Positions 23,650 to 33,214 of a stretch of 64,000 nucleotides of DNA are shown here, piece after piece. Source of the stretch: Candidatus Zixiibacteriota bacterium (GTDB lineage Bacteria > Zixibacteria > MSB-5A5 > UBA10806 > 4484-95); assembly GCA_024231855.1 (NCBI GenBank), contig JAAEQD010000273.1, positions 1 to 64,000 of the forward strand. The letters are read 5' to 3'. Position numbers and translations under genes: made by a program. A model generated the notes under the pieces. It ran no database searches. It saw only the letters and a program-made list of their open reading frames with translations, and was not told the origin of the DNA. Within the stretch, counting starts at the first letter, position 1. Each line of letters opens with the position of its first letter.

Positions 23650-26202
23650 CTACCGCCCGAATAAACCTTTCACTTTATCTTTCAGCTCTTTTTCGGCATC
23701 CTTTTTCTTCTTCTCGATTTCGGCTTTCAGCTTATCTTCCTCGGCTTTTTTCCTGGCTGCCAATTCGTCTTTGGCTTTCTGTTCGAGTTCCTTTTTCTTC
23801 TTATCGGCTTCATCTTTAGCGGTTTGCTTAAGCTGGGATCCTATTTGCGATCTGGCGGATTTCAGGTCAAGGCCTATTCTGGGATTATCGGTAGTTCCCT
23901 TAACGGTTGCCGGTACTACGAAAGTTTTCTCGCCCAAAAGGCTTAGATCCTGGCCGATTAATTCTCCCATTTTGGCGGTAGGCACATCGATTGCCACGAG
24001 ATAATCCAGAGATTTATCGAAACCATTCGAACCCGAGGCGGTCACTTTATAATCGGCGAGCTTGAACGTGTTTTCATTCAGATAAAATCGGCCGTTTTCG
24101 ATCGTGTAGCTGGGCTTGAAATCAACAAGCGTCGGATTGTGAAGCTCCTTAATCTTCACGGCATCCGCCAACTTGTTGAGCGCCTCGAGATTTTCCACCC
24201 TGGCTTTGGGGATATGAAGCGAGCCGCGGCTGGTCAAGCTCTGCAAATCGGGCATGAGCGAATCGCCAAGCTCGGAAGATATGTTCAGTTTACCGCTTAG
24301 ATCGCCCTGAAGGTGGCGGGCAAGAGGCGCGGCTTTCTGAACAGTATTGAAGGCCTTGAACATCTCCGGAATATTCAAGTCGGCAAGCTCCAGATCGAAA
24401 TCGAATTTGGGCTTTTGAGGTGGAATGTAATCATACGATCCATCGGCGATCATCGAACCCAGCAACAGATTCGATTTTAAACCGACCAGTTTCAGGATTC
24501 TGTCTTTCAGAATCAGTTTGCCCCTGGTGTTGGTCAAATTCAGGTTTTCATAAATGACATGTTTGAAATCGACGGCCATTACGAATTCGATTTTGTCGGG
24601 CAGCTCTATAGCCTCAAGGTAAAGCGTATCCTCGGACTCTTCGACCAGCCAGGGATTTAGATCGAATTTATTCGATTGGATATCCAGATTACCTTTCAAC
24701 GTTTGATCGCTTAGAACAAAACCAAGCATATTCTCCAGCTTCCCCCCGGCCGATATATCGCTTTCACCCATGAGCAGCCTCAGGTTTTTCAGCATCGCTT
24801 TCTGGGGCGACACATCTAATTCCGCGGATTTTATCTGGATTTTAACCGGCAAATCTGGCGCGGTATAGACTATATCGGATACCGACACGGCGCCGGAAGC
24901 CGCAACCCGGTCGGGTCGATCAGCTTCTATAGCCGACATATTGCCTTCAAACCTGAAATTCGAACGAATCATACCGGCCAGTTCGATACTATCTCCCAGG
25001 GGTACGAAATTTTGCACCTCGGATAAATCGATATTCCCCTGGAAATGAGCGTTAATGAATGGATCAGAGATTGGAGTTGTCACTCTAAGCGTCATATCGA
25101 CGGGTTCATTCAGGACTTCCAGATGGAATTTTTTCATTTCGACGATTGTCTCATCGAGCGTGCGGCCGGGATTTTTAATCCGCAGGTTGATTGCCACCTG
25201 CTCGACTGGTGTCGGTAAATCGGGGTATTTGAACATCCCGTTATTGACGCTGATGCGGATATCGAACCTAGGCACGGTTTCATCATTATAGACGCCCTCG
25301 ACTTCTCCGGCTACGGTAACCTGACCCTCGGCGGTCAACTCGGCGAATTCCTGCTTATAAATGTAGGGAATCATAGATAGGATATCTTTAAAATCAGCCC
25401 GTGGCGCCTTAAAGCTGATATCCATCCGGATATCTTCATCATCGGCCAAAGCCACCCGGCCGTCGAAATTCAAGGCCAGTCGATTCAGATTGATCTCGTT
25501 TTCCTTAAAGGAGAATTCCATCTTATCCATATCCATTCCCAAATCGGCTTTGACCGCCAGTTCAGCTTTATTCAGGTATGGTATCCCCTCCATACTAACA
25601 GTTACTGCGGAAATATCTGTCTGAGTTGTCAACGTAAACAGGGTCTGGTTGAAATCGCCTGTCCCGCTATGATTCAGCTTATCTATTTGGGCTGTAATGG
25701 ATGCTGCTTCGTCGATATATGTCAGATAGCAATCGGCGATGCTATATTTCTGGATAGCCAGATTATAGGCCGCCGCCGCGGTATCGATTTCGGCAGTTAG
25801 AGTGTCAATCGGTACGATATCCCAGTTAGCCCGGCCGTCTTCGAGAGTTCTGATATACAACCTGGGTTCCACCAGTTGGATCGAGGCAATCTCAACCTGA
25901 TCGCTAAATACCAGGCTGCCGAGGTTGATCGTTGCCTGAAACTCTTTCAGATTAACCAGGGTATCGCCGGCAAAGGGCTCTTCATTGATAATCAGCAAAT
26001 CGCTGATCGTCATTGTTAATTCGGGGAAGTTTTTTATCAGGCTCAAATCTACTTCTTCAAAATCAAGCGTAGCATCGATCTGTTTATTCGCTTGATCCTT
26101 GACTAAATCCGTTATCTGAGTTTTGAAAAACATCGGAAGCGTGACAATGACCGCGAAAAAGATAATTACTAATATACCCAGTACGATTATAATTTTCTTC
26201 AT
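23650..26202 (-). CDS. AsmA family protein
   Basis: An 850-residue protein with one N-terminal helix (IIIVLGILVIIFFAVIVTLP) and the AsmA start TDLVKDQANKQIDATLDFEEVDLSLIKNFPELTMTI. Long stretches of alternating beta-strands follow, as in the AsmA/TamB repeating-groove superfamily thought to move phospholipids between the membranes. The last 90 residues hold the AsmA-like C-terminal block (GLDLKSARSQIGSQLKQTAKDE) and then a highly charged lysine/glutamate coiled coil. It is transcribed alone, convergent with the S9 peptidase. Length is in the normal range. Confidence 0.9.
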   Translation of the reverse strand: MKKIIIVLGILVIIFFAVIVTLPMFFKTQITDLVKDQANKQIDATLDFEEVDLSLIKNFPELTMTISDLLIINEEPFAGDTLVNLKEFQATINLGSLVFSDQVEIASIQLVEPRLYIRTLEDGRANWDIVPIDTLTAEIDTAAAAYNLAIQKYSIADCYLTYIDEAASITAQIDKLNHSGTGDFNQTLFTLTTQTDISAVTVSMEGIPYLNKAELAVKADLGMDMDKMEFSFKENEINLNRLALNFDGRVALADDEDIRMDISFKAPRADFKDILSMIPYIYKQEFAELTAEGQVTVAGEVEGVYNDETVPRFDIRISVNNGMFKYPDLPTPVEQVAINLRIKNPGRTLDETIVEMKKFHLEVLNEPVDMTLRVTTPISDPFINAHFQGNIDLSEVQNFVPLGDSIELAGMIRSNFRFEGNMSAIEADRPDRVAASGAVSVSDIVYTAPDLPVKIQIKSAELDVSPQKAMLKNLRLLMGESDISAGGKLENMLGFVLSDQTLKGNLDIQSNKFDLNPWLVEESEDTLYLEAIELPDKIEFVMAVDFKHVIYENLNLTNTRGKLILKDRILKLVGLKSNLLLGSMIADGSYDYIPPQKPKFDFDLELADLNIPEMFKAFNTVQKAAPLARHLQGDLSGKLNISSELGDSLMPDLQSLTSRGSLHIPKARVENLEALNKLADAVKIKELHNPTLVDFKPSYTIENGRFYLNENTFKLADYKVTASGSNGFDKSLDYLVAIDVPTAKMGELIGQDLSLLGEKTFVVPATVKGTTDNPRIGLDLKSARSQIGSQLKQTAKDEADKKKKELEQKAKDELAARKKAEEDKLKAEIEKKKKDAEKELKDKVKGLFGR

Positions 26203-26421
26203 GATAATTCCCTCATTTGCATCTAATAACTTAAAACCATCGATCTATCCATAGTTGTTTTTCTATAACTAGTTCAATAGTAAACTATATCCGCTATTTA
26301 TTCAAGTTTTTTGGAATATAAATTAAAAAACCGAGGACGAAGCATTATGATTAATACTATTTACCATCGACTTAACCATCCACACCTACCACTTCCTTTA
26401 AATATGCTTTTTTCTTTTCTT

Positions 26422-26826
26422 TCAGAACAAGCCGTCGGCCAGATGAATAGCCGGATCTTCGACAATTCGGTCATCGCCGGATGATAGCCTGTCATACCAG
26501 GCCGTGCAGTTCTTGAAATCTTCGGATTTGCTAATACCGATAACAGTCATTGTCCAGGATGACCCTTCAATCGTATTGAAATCGGGGGTGAGTTCTTTAT
26601 CCTTAAAAAAACAAACCGTGGTGTTTTTGCCCAGAGTATAGGGCAGCGTCTCGGCAAATGACTGCATTTTATTCAAATCCGTTATCTTAGTATAAACGGA
26701 ATAGATGTGACTCTGGTTCTTCTCCCAATGGCTGACTATTTCGAATTCTGGTGATTTGGCGCAGACCAGTATAAGCATAATACAAATTGTCACGCCAAGG
26801 ACTATAGATATGTTAGATTTTACCAT
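26422..26826 (-). CDS. Putative lipoprotein of unknown function
   Basis: About 134 residues from the ATG at 26826, which has GAGAGG upstream and places a lipoprotein-like signal (LVCAKSPEF) at the N-terminus; an upstream in-frame start would bury that signal. The mature part has FEIVSHWEKNQSHIYSVYTKIT and KNTTVCFFKDKELTPDF. I do not recognise a family. The alternating strand/helix pattern and single domain suggest a small periplasmic binding or accessory protein. Confidence 0.6.
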   Translation of the reverse strand: MVKSNISIVLGVTICIMLILVCAKSPEFEIVSHWEKNQSHIYSVYTKITDLNKMQSFAETLPYTLGKNTTVCFFKDKELTPDFNTIEGSSWTMTVIGISKSEDFKNCTAWYDRLSSGDDRIVEDPAIHLADGLF

Positions 26827-26981
26827 AAATGCCTCTCTGCTAATATATACTTTGAAGGTATCAGTGAAATTACCCTCGCGAATGATACGAAAACCTTGAA
26901 TCATAATTATAATAAAGATTATTATAGCTTAACTTGTCAAGAACCAATATTCAGAATTCGCGCGGTTTATTTATTATGAAA

Positions 26982-27623
26982 TCACGAAAACAGCCAAATT
27001 ATACTGCCGATCCAATCGTCTATCAGGAATCTGACCTGGCCTATGAGAAGCGAGACACGGCCCATCACGGTGTAGCCGAAATGAGCGCCGAAGGAAATCA
27101 TGATAAACCAGATACCGACTTTGGCTATGCCGCCGAGCGCGCCTTTGTGCTCCTTGGAAAAATAGAAAAATATCAATGTCGAGATTACACCGATTACGAC
27201 AATTATGGATAACAACAGCGCGCCGAAATCCTGGTTGAGATTCAATGACAGCATTGTCGATTGTATCTGGGGCAGGACTTTACCATGCAGTTCCGAAAGC
27301 AGGAATATGCCGGCGGTGTTGCCGATCACGAAAGCCAGCGAAATCCGGCTAACCCAGTGATAGTTTTTGGTGAACCGGGAAAACATCAAAACACCCAGAA
27401 GACCCGGGAAAACCAGCCACCATTTGCCGTTATTAAACATCGGATCGATCATCTGCTGAATAATTACGGCATGCCAGATCAAACCGACATAGTAGCCCGC
27501 CGACAGCCCGGCGAATATATGTTCGGCGAACTTGTAAAATGGATTGTCTTTATATAAAAACGAGAACAACGCCAACATGAAAAAGGCGACTATCCAGATC
27601 TGCAGGAAATCCACCAGGTTCAT
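26982..27623 (-). CDS. Membrane protein of unknown function, fourth gene of cluster
   Basis: A 213-residue protein with about six hydrophobic helices, including a first helix at LQIWIVAFFMLALFSFLY, and WWLVFPGLLGVLMF. Its ATG overlaps the previous gene's stop by four bases, so it is translationally coupled. I do not recognise the family. The four-gene arrangement (two integral membrane proteins plus two anchored soluble domains) suggests one membrane complex. Confidence 0.75.
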   Translation of the reverse strand: MNLVDFLQIWIVAFFMLALFSFLYKDNPFYKFAEHIFAGLSAGYYVGLIWHAVIIQQMIDPMFNNGKWWLVFPGLLGVLMFSRFTKNYHWVSRISLAFVIGNTAGIFLLSELHGKVLPQIQSTMLSLNLNQDFGALLLSIIVVIGVISTLIFFYFSKEHKGALGGIAKVGIWFIMISFGAHFGYTVMGRVSLLIGQVRFLIDDWIGSIIWLFS

Positions 27624-28507
27624 GCTTTCGCCCTTCCGCCTTGCTTTCTTTTCTCGATAAAGAATACTAAATTACCGGCCACAACCGACATAATTATAAA
27701 CAGGTGTACCAGAGATTGAGCCGACATGCCTTTGGTGGCGGCGTCGGGCTTATTAACCAGTTTTTCGTAATCGGCCGCGCCTTTCATTCCTCCCAGCATT
27801 CCAGTCATCTGGCCCGAACTGAGATAGGCGAAGAACTTCGGCGCCATAACGGCCGTTACGGCTGCGCCAACCTCAATTTGATATTGAGCATTAACAATCG
27901 ACATCCAATAATCGACTATGCCATTATCCGATACCACGTAGATGAAATCCATATCAGCGTAATTCTTGATATTCGCCATCATCGGGATTTCAGCCAGAGG
28001 GGTGCCGGAATTATCGGTCGGATAGATTATTTCAATTGAGCTGCCCATGCCTTTCAGTACGGCTACATAGTTGGCTTTATAACCGAGGTTAACAAAATCG
28101 ATACCGTATATTTTGCCGTATTCCTCCGCGAGATCGCGGGTAACTCGTTCGGCGATAGTCGGTCCGCCCAACGGAATCGTGGTCATCGTAAGCACCTTGC
28201 AGTGTTTTCTGAAAAGGTGATGCAAAGCCGCCCGTGACATCGGTTCGGTTTCGGCCAGGGTTGACGCGTAGTAATCGAAAGTCAACAGCACGGTCGCCGA
28301 ATCAGGTAAGGCCTCCACGGCATCGTAAAGTTGTTGCGATTCCGGAGAAATCTGGGTTGGAAGATTGAAAGTCAATAGCACCGGGAATATCACATAGAAA
28401 GCAACGGATAAGTATATATAACGCCTATCGCCGGTTCTGAAGGCGAAGAATAGCAGGACTATGCCTGCCAGGGCGAGAAGTGTGTATGCCAGTATCAACC
28501 AGATCAT
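27620..28507 (-). CDS. Anchored protein of unknown function, third gene of cluster
   Basis: A 295-residue protein. Two N-terminal helices (about 3-22 and 30-50) and a C-terminal helix (about 268-287) enclose a soluble domain of about 210 residues. That domain reads as alternating beta/alpha: ATVLLTFDYYAST, KVLTMTTIPLGGP, GIDFVNLGYK, MDFIYVVSDNGIVDYWM and EVGAAVTAVMAPKFFAYL. The pattern is Rossmann-like and recalls periplasmic sensor folds, but no family is certain. It starts six bases downstream of the previous gene. Confidence 0.75.
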   Translation of the reverse strand: MIWLILAYTLLALAGIVLLFFAFRTGDRRYIYLSVAFYVIFPVLLTFNLPTQISPESQQLYDAVEALPDSATVLLTFDYYASTLAETEPMSRAALHHLFRKHCKVLTMTTIPLGGPTIAERVTRDLAEEYGKIYGIDFVNLGYKANYVAVLKGMGSSIEIIYPTDNSGTPLAEIPMMANIKNYADMDFIYVVSDNGIVDYWMSIVNAQYQIEVGAAVTAVMAPKFFAYLSSGQMTGMLGGMKGAADYEKLVNKPDAATKGMSAQSLVHLFIIMSVVAGNLVFFIEKRKQGGRAKA

Positions 28508-28512
28508 CTATT

Positions 28513-29172
28513 TTATTTCCCCATATAGGTGCGTTCGATTCCGAGCATGATTCTAAGTGACATGGCCGCCGCTCCCAAAGCCGCGCCAATTATAATACCC
28601 CGCTGCACGGCCATATTGGCGCCGTTCATAACATAAGTGTTGATCAAATCAGGAATGGACGCGTGAATGTTTCTCAGGAATGCTTCACCCATCGGCACGC
28701 GCCAGAGCATCACCAAAACCGCGGTCACCAGAAGTAGCGTAGCCTCGGTGGTACGCGCCCGAAATGCCCGGAATGCCGCCGAAGCGATATAGAACGCCAG
28801 CATAGCAAACATCGTCGACATCATCGGCGCATCCAGGTAATTAAATAGCCAGTCGTAAATCGAGCCGGTACCGGTGCCGAAAACAGGTGACCAGCTAACC
28901 GGTATCATAGCCGGGATAGCCATCGCGAATACGGAAATCAGAGTGGCCAGCTTGTATCCCCAACCATCGTTTTTGCGTTTTACCGCCGAGTAGTTGACCC
29001 TGACGATGGAGACCACGCCTAAAAGCAACGTGAAACCGCCGACTATTGTCACCCAGCTTAAAACCTCCGGTTCGAGCATCCCGATTGAGCTTGCTTCGGG
29101 ATTGAAAAAGAATGCTACTATCATCACGAAACCGGACAAAAAAGCGATTATTACGGGAAGAGTCGTTTTCAT
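28513..29172 (-). CDS. Membrane protein of unknown function, second gene of cluster
   Basis: A 219-residue integral membrane protein with about six helices and few charged residues. It begins TTLPVIIAFLSGFVMIVAFFF, and a loop with GTGTGSIYDWLFNYLDAPMM precedes helix four. It starts immediately after the first gene of the cluster ends. No enzymatic motif is seen. Confidence 0.75.
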   Translation of the reverse strand: MKTTLPVIIAFLSGFVMIVAFFFNPEASSIGMLEPEVLSWVTIVGGFTLLLGVVSIVRVNYSAVKRKNDGWGYKLATLISVFAMAIPAMIPVSWSPVFGTGTGSIYDWLFNYLDAPMMSTMFAMLAFYIASAAFRAFRARTTEATLLLVTAVLVMLWRVPMGEAFLRNIHASIPDLINTYVMNGANMAVQRGIIIGAALGAAAMSLRIMLGIERTYMGK

Positions 29173-30165
29173 CTAAACACTCACGAACAATGAAACGTAC
29201 CAGTCTCCAAAGCCAAAACTGACCAGTACTATGCCTATTATTACCAAAGCCACCAGCAGGATTTTTATCCAATCCTGACCCTTAAGTCCGCCTAAAAGAA
29301 GCGGCTCACGCGACAGGTAAGCGGATGCCGCGTATAGCTCTTCTCCCATCAAAGTATAATCGCAGGCGGCTACAAAAAACGGAAGTTGGGCCGGTTGGGC
29401 TGTTCCGGCAATCTGAATCGAACCGGCGGCGTTACCGGTTTCGGCTAAAAGTAATGATTCGGCGAAGAAGGCGCCCATATAGATATTGGTGGCCGGCCGT
29501 TCGCGCATCATCATGCCGTTGACCGTCGCCGTATAGGCGAATTGTTCACCGGCGACATAACGCACCATGTCCTTGTTGTAAGCATCCGGGTTGCCGGCTT
29601 CGATATATGCTTGCTCGACAACTTCCTGCCCGGCCGCCAGCACCAACGGATAGCGCACAGGAACCAAAAGCGGCGTATCATAGCGAGCGGTGATTCTGGC
29701 TACACGTCCAAGAATAGAGATACCGGCAATCGTTTCAATCTCATCGAGTTCCTGGAGTCCGGGGATAAACAGCACCGGCTTGCCCATCTCAGTTGCCCGA
29801 CCAACCGCCTCCTCGACCTCATCCAGCCCATTGATTTTGCGGATAAACATTTGCTTGCCGGATTTGGCCCAGTTGGTGTAGATCAGGATAACAATTGAGA
29901 ATAACACCATAAATATCAAGGCGTTAAGCCGTTCGGCCCGGAAGGCGGAGATATCTTCTTCCGAAGTCTCCGGTATAATTTGAGCTATTGCTTCGGGAGC
30001 GTCTTCGGAGAGCGAATCGGTTGCTGTGTCATTGATTAGAGTATCAGAACTAATACTGGTTGAATCTGCAAATAGAACTGAAGTAGAAAGCAGAATAATT
30101 GAAAAAATAAGGGTAATCGCGGCGGATAAGCTGTATTTATACCTTGTTGATGAATCAATTCGCAC
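29173..30165 (-). CDS. DUF6754-like anchored protein, first gene of cluster
   Basis: About 330 residues: a membrane helix near the start, a second at LNALIFMVLFSIVILIYTNW, a soluble domain of about 190 residues and a C-terminal helix at ILLVALVIIGIVLVSF. The soluble part (GRATEMGKPVLFIPGLQELDEIETIAG, TPLLVPVRYPLVLAAGQEVVEQAY, YMGAFFAESLLLAETGNAAGSIQIAG) reminds me of the DUF6754 family, found in several uncultured phyla; this is from memory. The start is uncertain: no ATG is available. GTG at 30165 lies at the predicted transcript start, and an in-frame TTG at 30198 falls inside the promoter. Confidence 0.7.
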   Translation of the reverse strand: MRIDSSTRYKYSLSAAITLIFSIILLSTSVLFADSTSISSDTLINDTATDSLSEDAPEAIAQIIPETSEEDISAFRAERLNALIFMVLFSIVILIYTNWAKSGKQMFIRKINGLDEVEEAVGRATEMGKPVLFIPGLQELDEIETIAGISILGRVARITARYDTPLLVPVRYPLVLAAGQEVVEQAYIEAGNPDAYNKDMVRYVAGEQFAYTATVNGMMMRERPATNIYMGAFFAESLLLAETGNAAGSIQIAGTAQPAQLPFFVAACDYTLMGEELYAASAYLSREPLLLGGLKGQDWIKILLVALVIIGIVLVSFGFGDWYVSLFVSV

Positions 30166-30170
30166 GTCTA

Positions 30171-30260
30171 TAGATAATGAAATTATCTGATTTGTCAACT
30201 ACGAAGTTACTGCAAAAAAACCGTAAAAAAATTGACAACTCCATATTAGTAGATTATCTT
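30171..30260. promoter_or_regulatory. Divergent promoter pair
   Basis: Minus strand: TTGACA (30198-30193), 16 bases, TATCTA (30176-30171), driving the four-gene membrane cluster. Plus strand: TTGACA (30232-30237), 17 bases, TATCTT (30255-30260), driving the tandem secreted genes; a GAGGA ribosome site follows at 30275-30279. Confidence 0.6.
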
Positions 30261-30287
30261 ATAAGGAGCAAGCAGAGGATACTCATT

Positions 30288-31619
30288 ATGCGCAGGTTAT
30301 TTTTATCAATTTTATTGCTATCTTGGGTGGCATCGATTTTTGCCCAGTATCCCGATGTCTCTATTTATGATATTCAGGAAGTACCTCCGGGCGGGGACGA
30401 ATCACTATTACTTGATGATACGGTCTATGTCTGCGGTATTGTAACGGTCGGAACGGGTATATATTATGCCGGATCAGGTGCTACTTTTTACCTGCAAGAC
30501 TCTGAGGGCGGGCCATTTTCAGGTATTATAGCGTATTGCCCCGACTCCGATTCAATCCCATCCCTAGTCCCCGGCGATTCGGTATGTTTTTTAGGCGTAA
30601 TCAGCGAATACTCATGGCCTTATGATCCACCTTATAGTAGCTCCATGACAGAAATCTTCATCTTTTGGGAAAGTTTCGAACTCATATCGCATGGCCATCC
30701 TCTTCCCGAACCGATGATTATAACGGCCGAGGAAATCGATTCATCCGAGGCCGACTCACTGGCCGAACAATATGAGGCTTGCCTTGTAAGAGTCTGCTAC
30801 GCCACAGTTGATTCGGTAATTCCTTATACCAGTACCTCAACCTGGATATGCCACGATACAACAGACCATCGGTTCATGGTTCGTGACGCGTCAGACTCAA
30901 TCGATTACCTACCGCCGCCCGGGACTCACTTCAGATATGTTCAGGGAGTAATTTATCATCGATTCAACAATTTCAATGTTCAGCCGGCATATATGAGCCA
31001 TCTTGAATTATTTGGCTACCCCGGGCATTTTTGGCACTGGCCAGAATATCCCGTTGAGGGTGACACGGTTTATTTTTATCTGGTTCCTTTCGAAGATTTT
31101 GAGATTGTGAGAGCGACGTTATATTATCGGCTTAATATTGCTCCCTTTTCGAGCGAGGATATGATCCCAATCACTGATACATTGTATAATTGTTTCATAC
31201 CGCCAATGGAGGATAGTACCCGCGTAGATTACTATCTCGTAATGGAGGACTCTTCCGGGAACATTAGAACTGAACCAACGGAAGCCCCCTGGAATTTCTA
31301 TACGTTCTGGGTGGAAGAGCCGGTCGGTATTGCTGATAAGGAACCATCCTTGCCCAAGAGTATCATACTCAATCAGAATTACCCCAATCCTTTCAACGCG
31401 TCCACTACCTTATCATTCATTCTGCCCGATGCTTCGTTTGTTACTCTGAGCGTATACGACCTACTTGGCCACAGGGTGGCAACACTTGTAGAAACTTACC
31501 TGTCGAGTGGCTACCATTCTGTTAGTTTCGATATGCCGGAATTAGCCAGTGGCTTGTATTTCTATCAAATTAGAGCGGGCGATTATACGGAATCAATGAA
31601 AATGCATCTCTTAAAGTAG
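30288..31619 (+). CDS. Secreted protein with type IX-style C-terminal sorting domain (paralogue 1)
   Basis: About 443 residues from the ATG at 30288, which begins a clean signal peptide (RRLFLSILLLSWVASIFA) and has GAGGA upstream; longer in-frame starts run into the promoter. Residues about 20-250 form a beta-rich domain that looks like an OB-fold (VYVCGIVTVGTGIYYAGSGATFYLQ). A beta-sandwich follows. The last 85 residues are a sorting domain: NQNYPNPFNASTTLSFILP, then SVYDLLGHRVATL and SGLYFYQIRAGDY. Such domains direct export through the type IX system or surface attachment. It is a tandem paralogue of the next gene, eight bases away. Confidence 0.85.
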   Translation: MRRLFLSILLLSWVASIFAQYPDVSIYDIQEVPPGGDESLLLDDTVYVCGIVTVGTGIYYAGSGATFYLQDSEGGPFSGIIAYCPDSDSIPSLVPGDSVCFLGVISEYSWPYDPPYSSSMTEIFIFWESFELISHGHPLPEPMIITAEEIDSSEADSLAEQYEACLVRVCYATVDSVIPYTSTSTWICHDTTDHRFMVRDASDSIDYLPPPGTHFRYVQGVIYHRFNNFNVQPAYMSHLELFGYPGHFWHWPEYPVEGDTVYFYLVPFEDFEIVRATLYYRLNIAPFSSEDMIPITDTLYNCFIPPMEDSTRVDYYLVMEDSSGNIRTEPTEAPWNFYTFWVEEPVGIADKEPSLPKSIILNQNYPNPFNASTTLSFILPDASFVTLSVYDLLGHRVATLVETYLSSGYHSVSFDMPELASGLYFYQIRAGDYTESMKMHLLK

Positions 31620-31626
31620 GACGTAT

Positions 31627-32970
31627 ATGCTTATCGCAATAATCAGAAATACTCTATTACTCGTAATACTGCTATGGGCTAATATCCTCTTTGCCCAGTA
31701 TCCCGAGGTCACTATCCGGGAGATCCAGGAGGTGCCGCCGGGGCAGGATACCTCATTTTACCGGGATCAGATAGTGCATACGGCCGGTATAGTTACTACG
31801 GCAACATATTTGTTCTATGCGGGATCTGGACACGTTTGTTACATGGGGATGTCTGAAGGTGGCCCATTTTCAGGCGTGATGGTTTATTTCCCATCTGGTT
31901 GTCCATATCTATTGCCCGGAGATTCAATATCTATTGATGCAACGGTTATAGAGCGCGAAGGATGGCCTCATATTACTTATGGTTATCATACCGAGCTGGA
32001 GATAGAACCAGGAAGTTTTCAACTTCATTCATTTGGCAATCCCGTGCCGGCACCTATGATAATAACCGCGGCTGATATTGACACAGCAAATGGCGCCGAT
32101 TCATTAGCCGAGCAATATGAAGGATGTCTTGTTAGATTATATGATGTAACTGTAGACTCGGTAATCGTGTATGTAGTGACCTCAACCTGGTTTTGCCATG
32201 ATTTAACCGATCATAACTTCATGGTCCATTGCGGTTCTGATTCAATTGAGTATATACCTACTCCGGGAACTGAGTTAGAATACATGCAAGGATTAATATA
32301 CCCCCGTTCTGGCAGTTACAAGGTCAGACCTCGCTACGAATATGATATCGTCTTGCCGGATGGTCGGCCAGTTATAAGTGATGTTGAGCAAATCCCCGAA
32401 AATCCCGGCAGCAATGATTCGGTAACCGTGATATGCACTATAACCGATGATGGTGAAATCGTTAGAGCCGATTTTCTATACAGATTAAACCTGGGCAGTT
32501 GGGCAAACGCGCCAATGGTTTACGCCGGTAATGATCGATACTATTTTGTCTTCCCACCGATGCCCGATGGTTATCGAATTGATTGCGCTATTGAAGCCGA
32601 GGATGATGAGGGTAACGTAGCTCATTGGCCCGAGGATTATCCCTGGAATTTCCATATTATTTATGTCTATGACCAATCAGCTATAAATAATAATCTAATG
32701 TTGCCCTTAAAAGCGACTCTCTATCAAAACTATCCCAATCCATTCAATGCTTCTACATCTATAAATTTCACGCTCCCTGAAGCCTCTTTAGTAACCCTGA
32801 AAGTCTATGATCTACTTGGTCGCGAGGCGGCAATATTAGCGGAAAAATGGCTGCCTGCCGGGATTCACTCCGTCAAATTCGCCGGCCCGGATTTGCCTAG
32901 CGGGATATATTTCTATCAATTGAGAACATCCGGATTCACTCAAACAAAACGCATGAATCTGGTTAAATGA
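31627..32970 (+). CDS. Secreted protein with type IX-style C-terminal sorting domain (paralogue 2)
   Basis: A 447-residue protein sharing the plan of its neighbour: signal peptide, the matching YPEVTIREIQEVPPGQD start, an OB-like domain with YAGSGH and SEGGPFSG, a REWG-free middle, an EADIFLYRLN-like Ig-type strand region (IVRADFLYRLNLG), and a sorting domain from YQNYPNPFNASTSINFTLP to SGIYFYQLRTSG. The clear block-by-block match with the preceding gene shows a tandem duplication that has since diverged. Function is unknown; an extracellular adhesin or binding protein is likely. Confidence 0.85.
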   Translation: MLIAIIRNTLLLVILLWANILFAQYPEVTIREIQEVPPGQDTSFYRDQIVHTAGIVTTATYLFYAGSGHVCYMGMSEGGPFSGVMVYFPSGCPYLLPGDSISIDATVIEREGWPHITYGYHTELEIEPGSFQLHSFGNPVPAPMIITAADIDTANGADSLAEQYEGCLVRLYDVTVDSVIVYVVTSTWFCHDLTDHNFMVHCGSDSIEYIPTPGTELEYMQGLIYPRSGSYKVRPRYEYDIVLPDGRPVISDVEQIPENPGSNDSVTVICTITDDGEIVRADFLYRLNLGSWANAPMVYAGNDRYYFVFPPMPDGYRIDCAIEAEDDEGNVAHWPEDYPWNFHIIYVYDQSAINNNLMLPLKATLYQNYPNPFNASTSINFTLPEASLVTLKVYDLLGREAAILAEKWLPAGIHSVKFAGPDLPSGIYFYQLRTSGFTQTKRMNLVK

Positions 32971-33080
32971 GGCGCATTTTTGCTAAATATTAGGGCAAAA
33001 AAGCCGAAATTATTAAAATCAACAATCAAGCAAGAGATGTCGACTATTGAGCGATTTTCCAATAAAAGTTAAATGTTTTG

Positions 33081-33109
33081 TTGACTGTCGCCTTTTAATG
33101 TAGTTTATT
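33081..33109 (+). promoter_or_regulatory. Promoter of the cold-shock gene
   Basis: TTGACT (33081-33086), 17 bases, TTTATT (33104-33109). It gives an RNA leader of about 100 bases before the GTG start. Confidence 0.6.
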
Positions 33110-33139
33110 AACAGCAGAATATCAAGTGTTGCCCTTAAA

Positions 33140-33209
33140 CCCTCGGGGGCGTGCTGATGAATAATTGCGAGGGATTAATAATACAGGCCCTTCGAGGACC
33201 TGAGGAGAG
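33140..33209 (+). promoter_or_regulatory. Structured 5' leader of the cold-shock gene
   Basis: CCCTCG (33140-33145) can pair with CGAGGG (33168-33173). A second hairpin, AGGCCCT/AGGACCT with one mismatch (33185-33201), ends immediately before the GAGGAGAG ribosome site. Long structured leaders are usual for cold-shock mRNAs and can act as temperature switches; that role is inferred here. Confidence 0.45.
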
Positions 33210-33214
33210 TTGAC

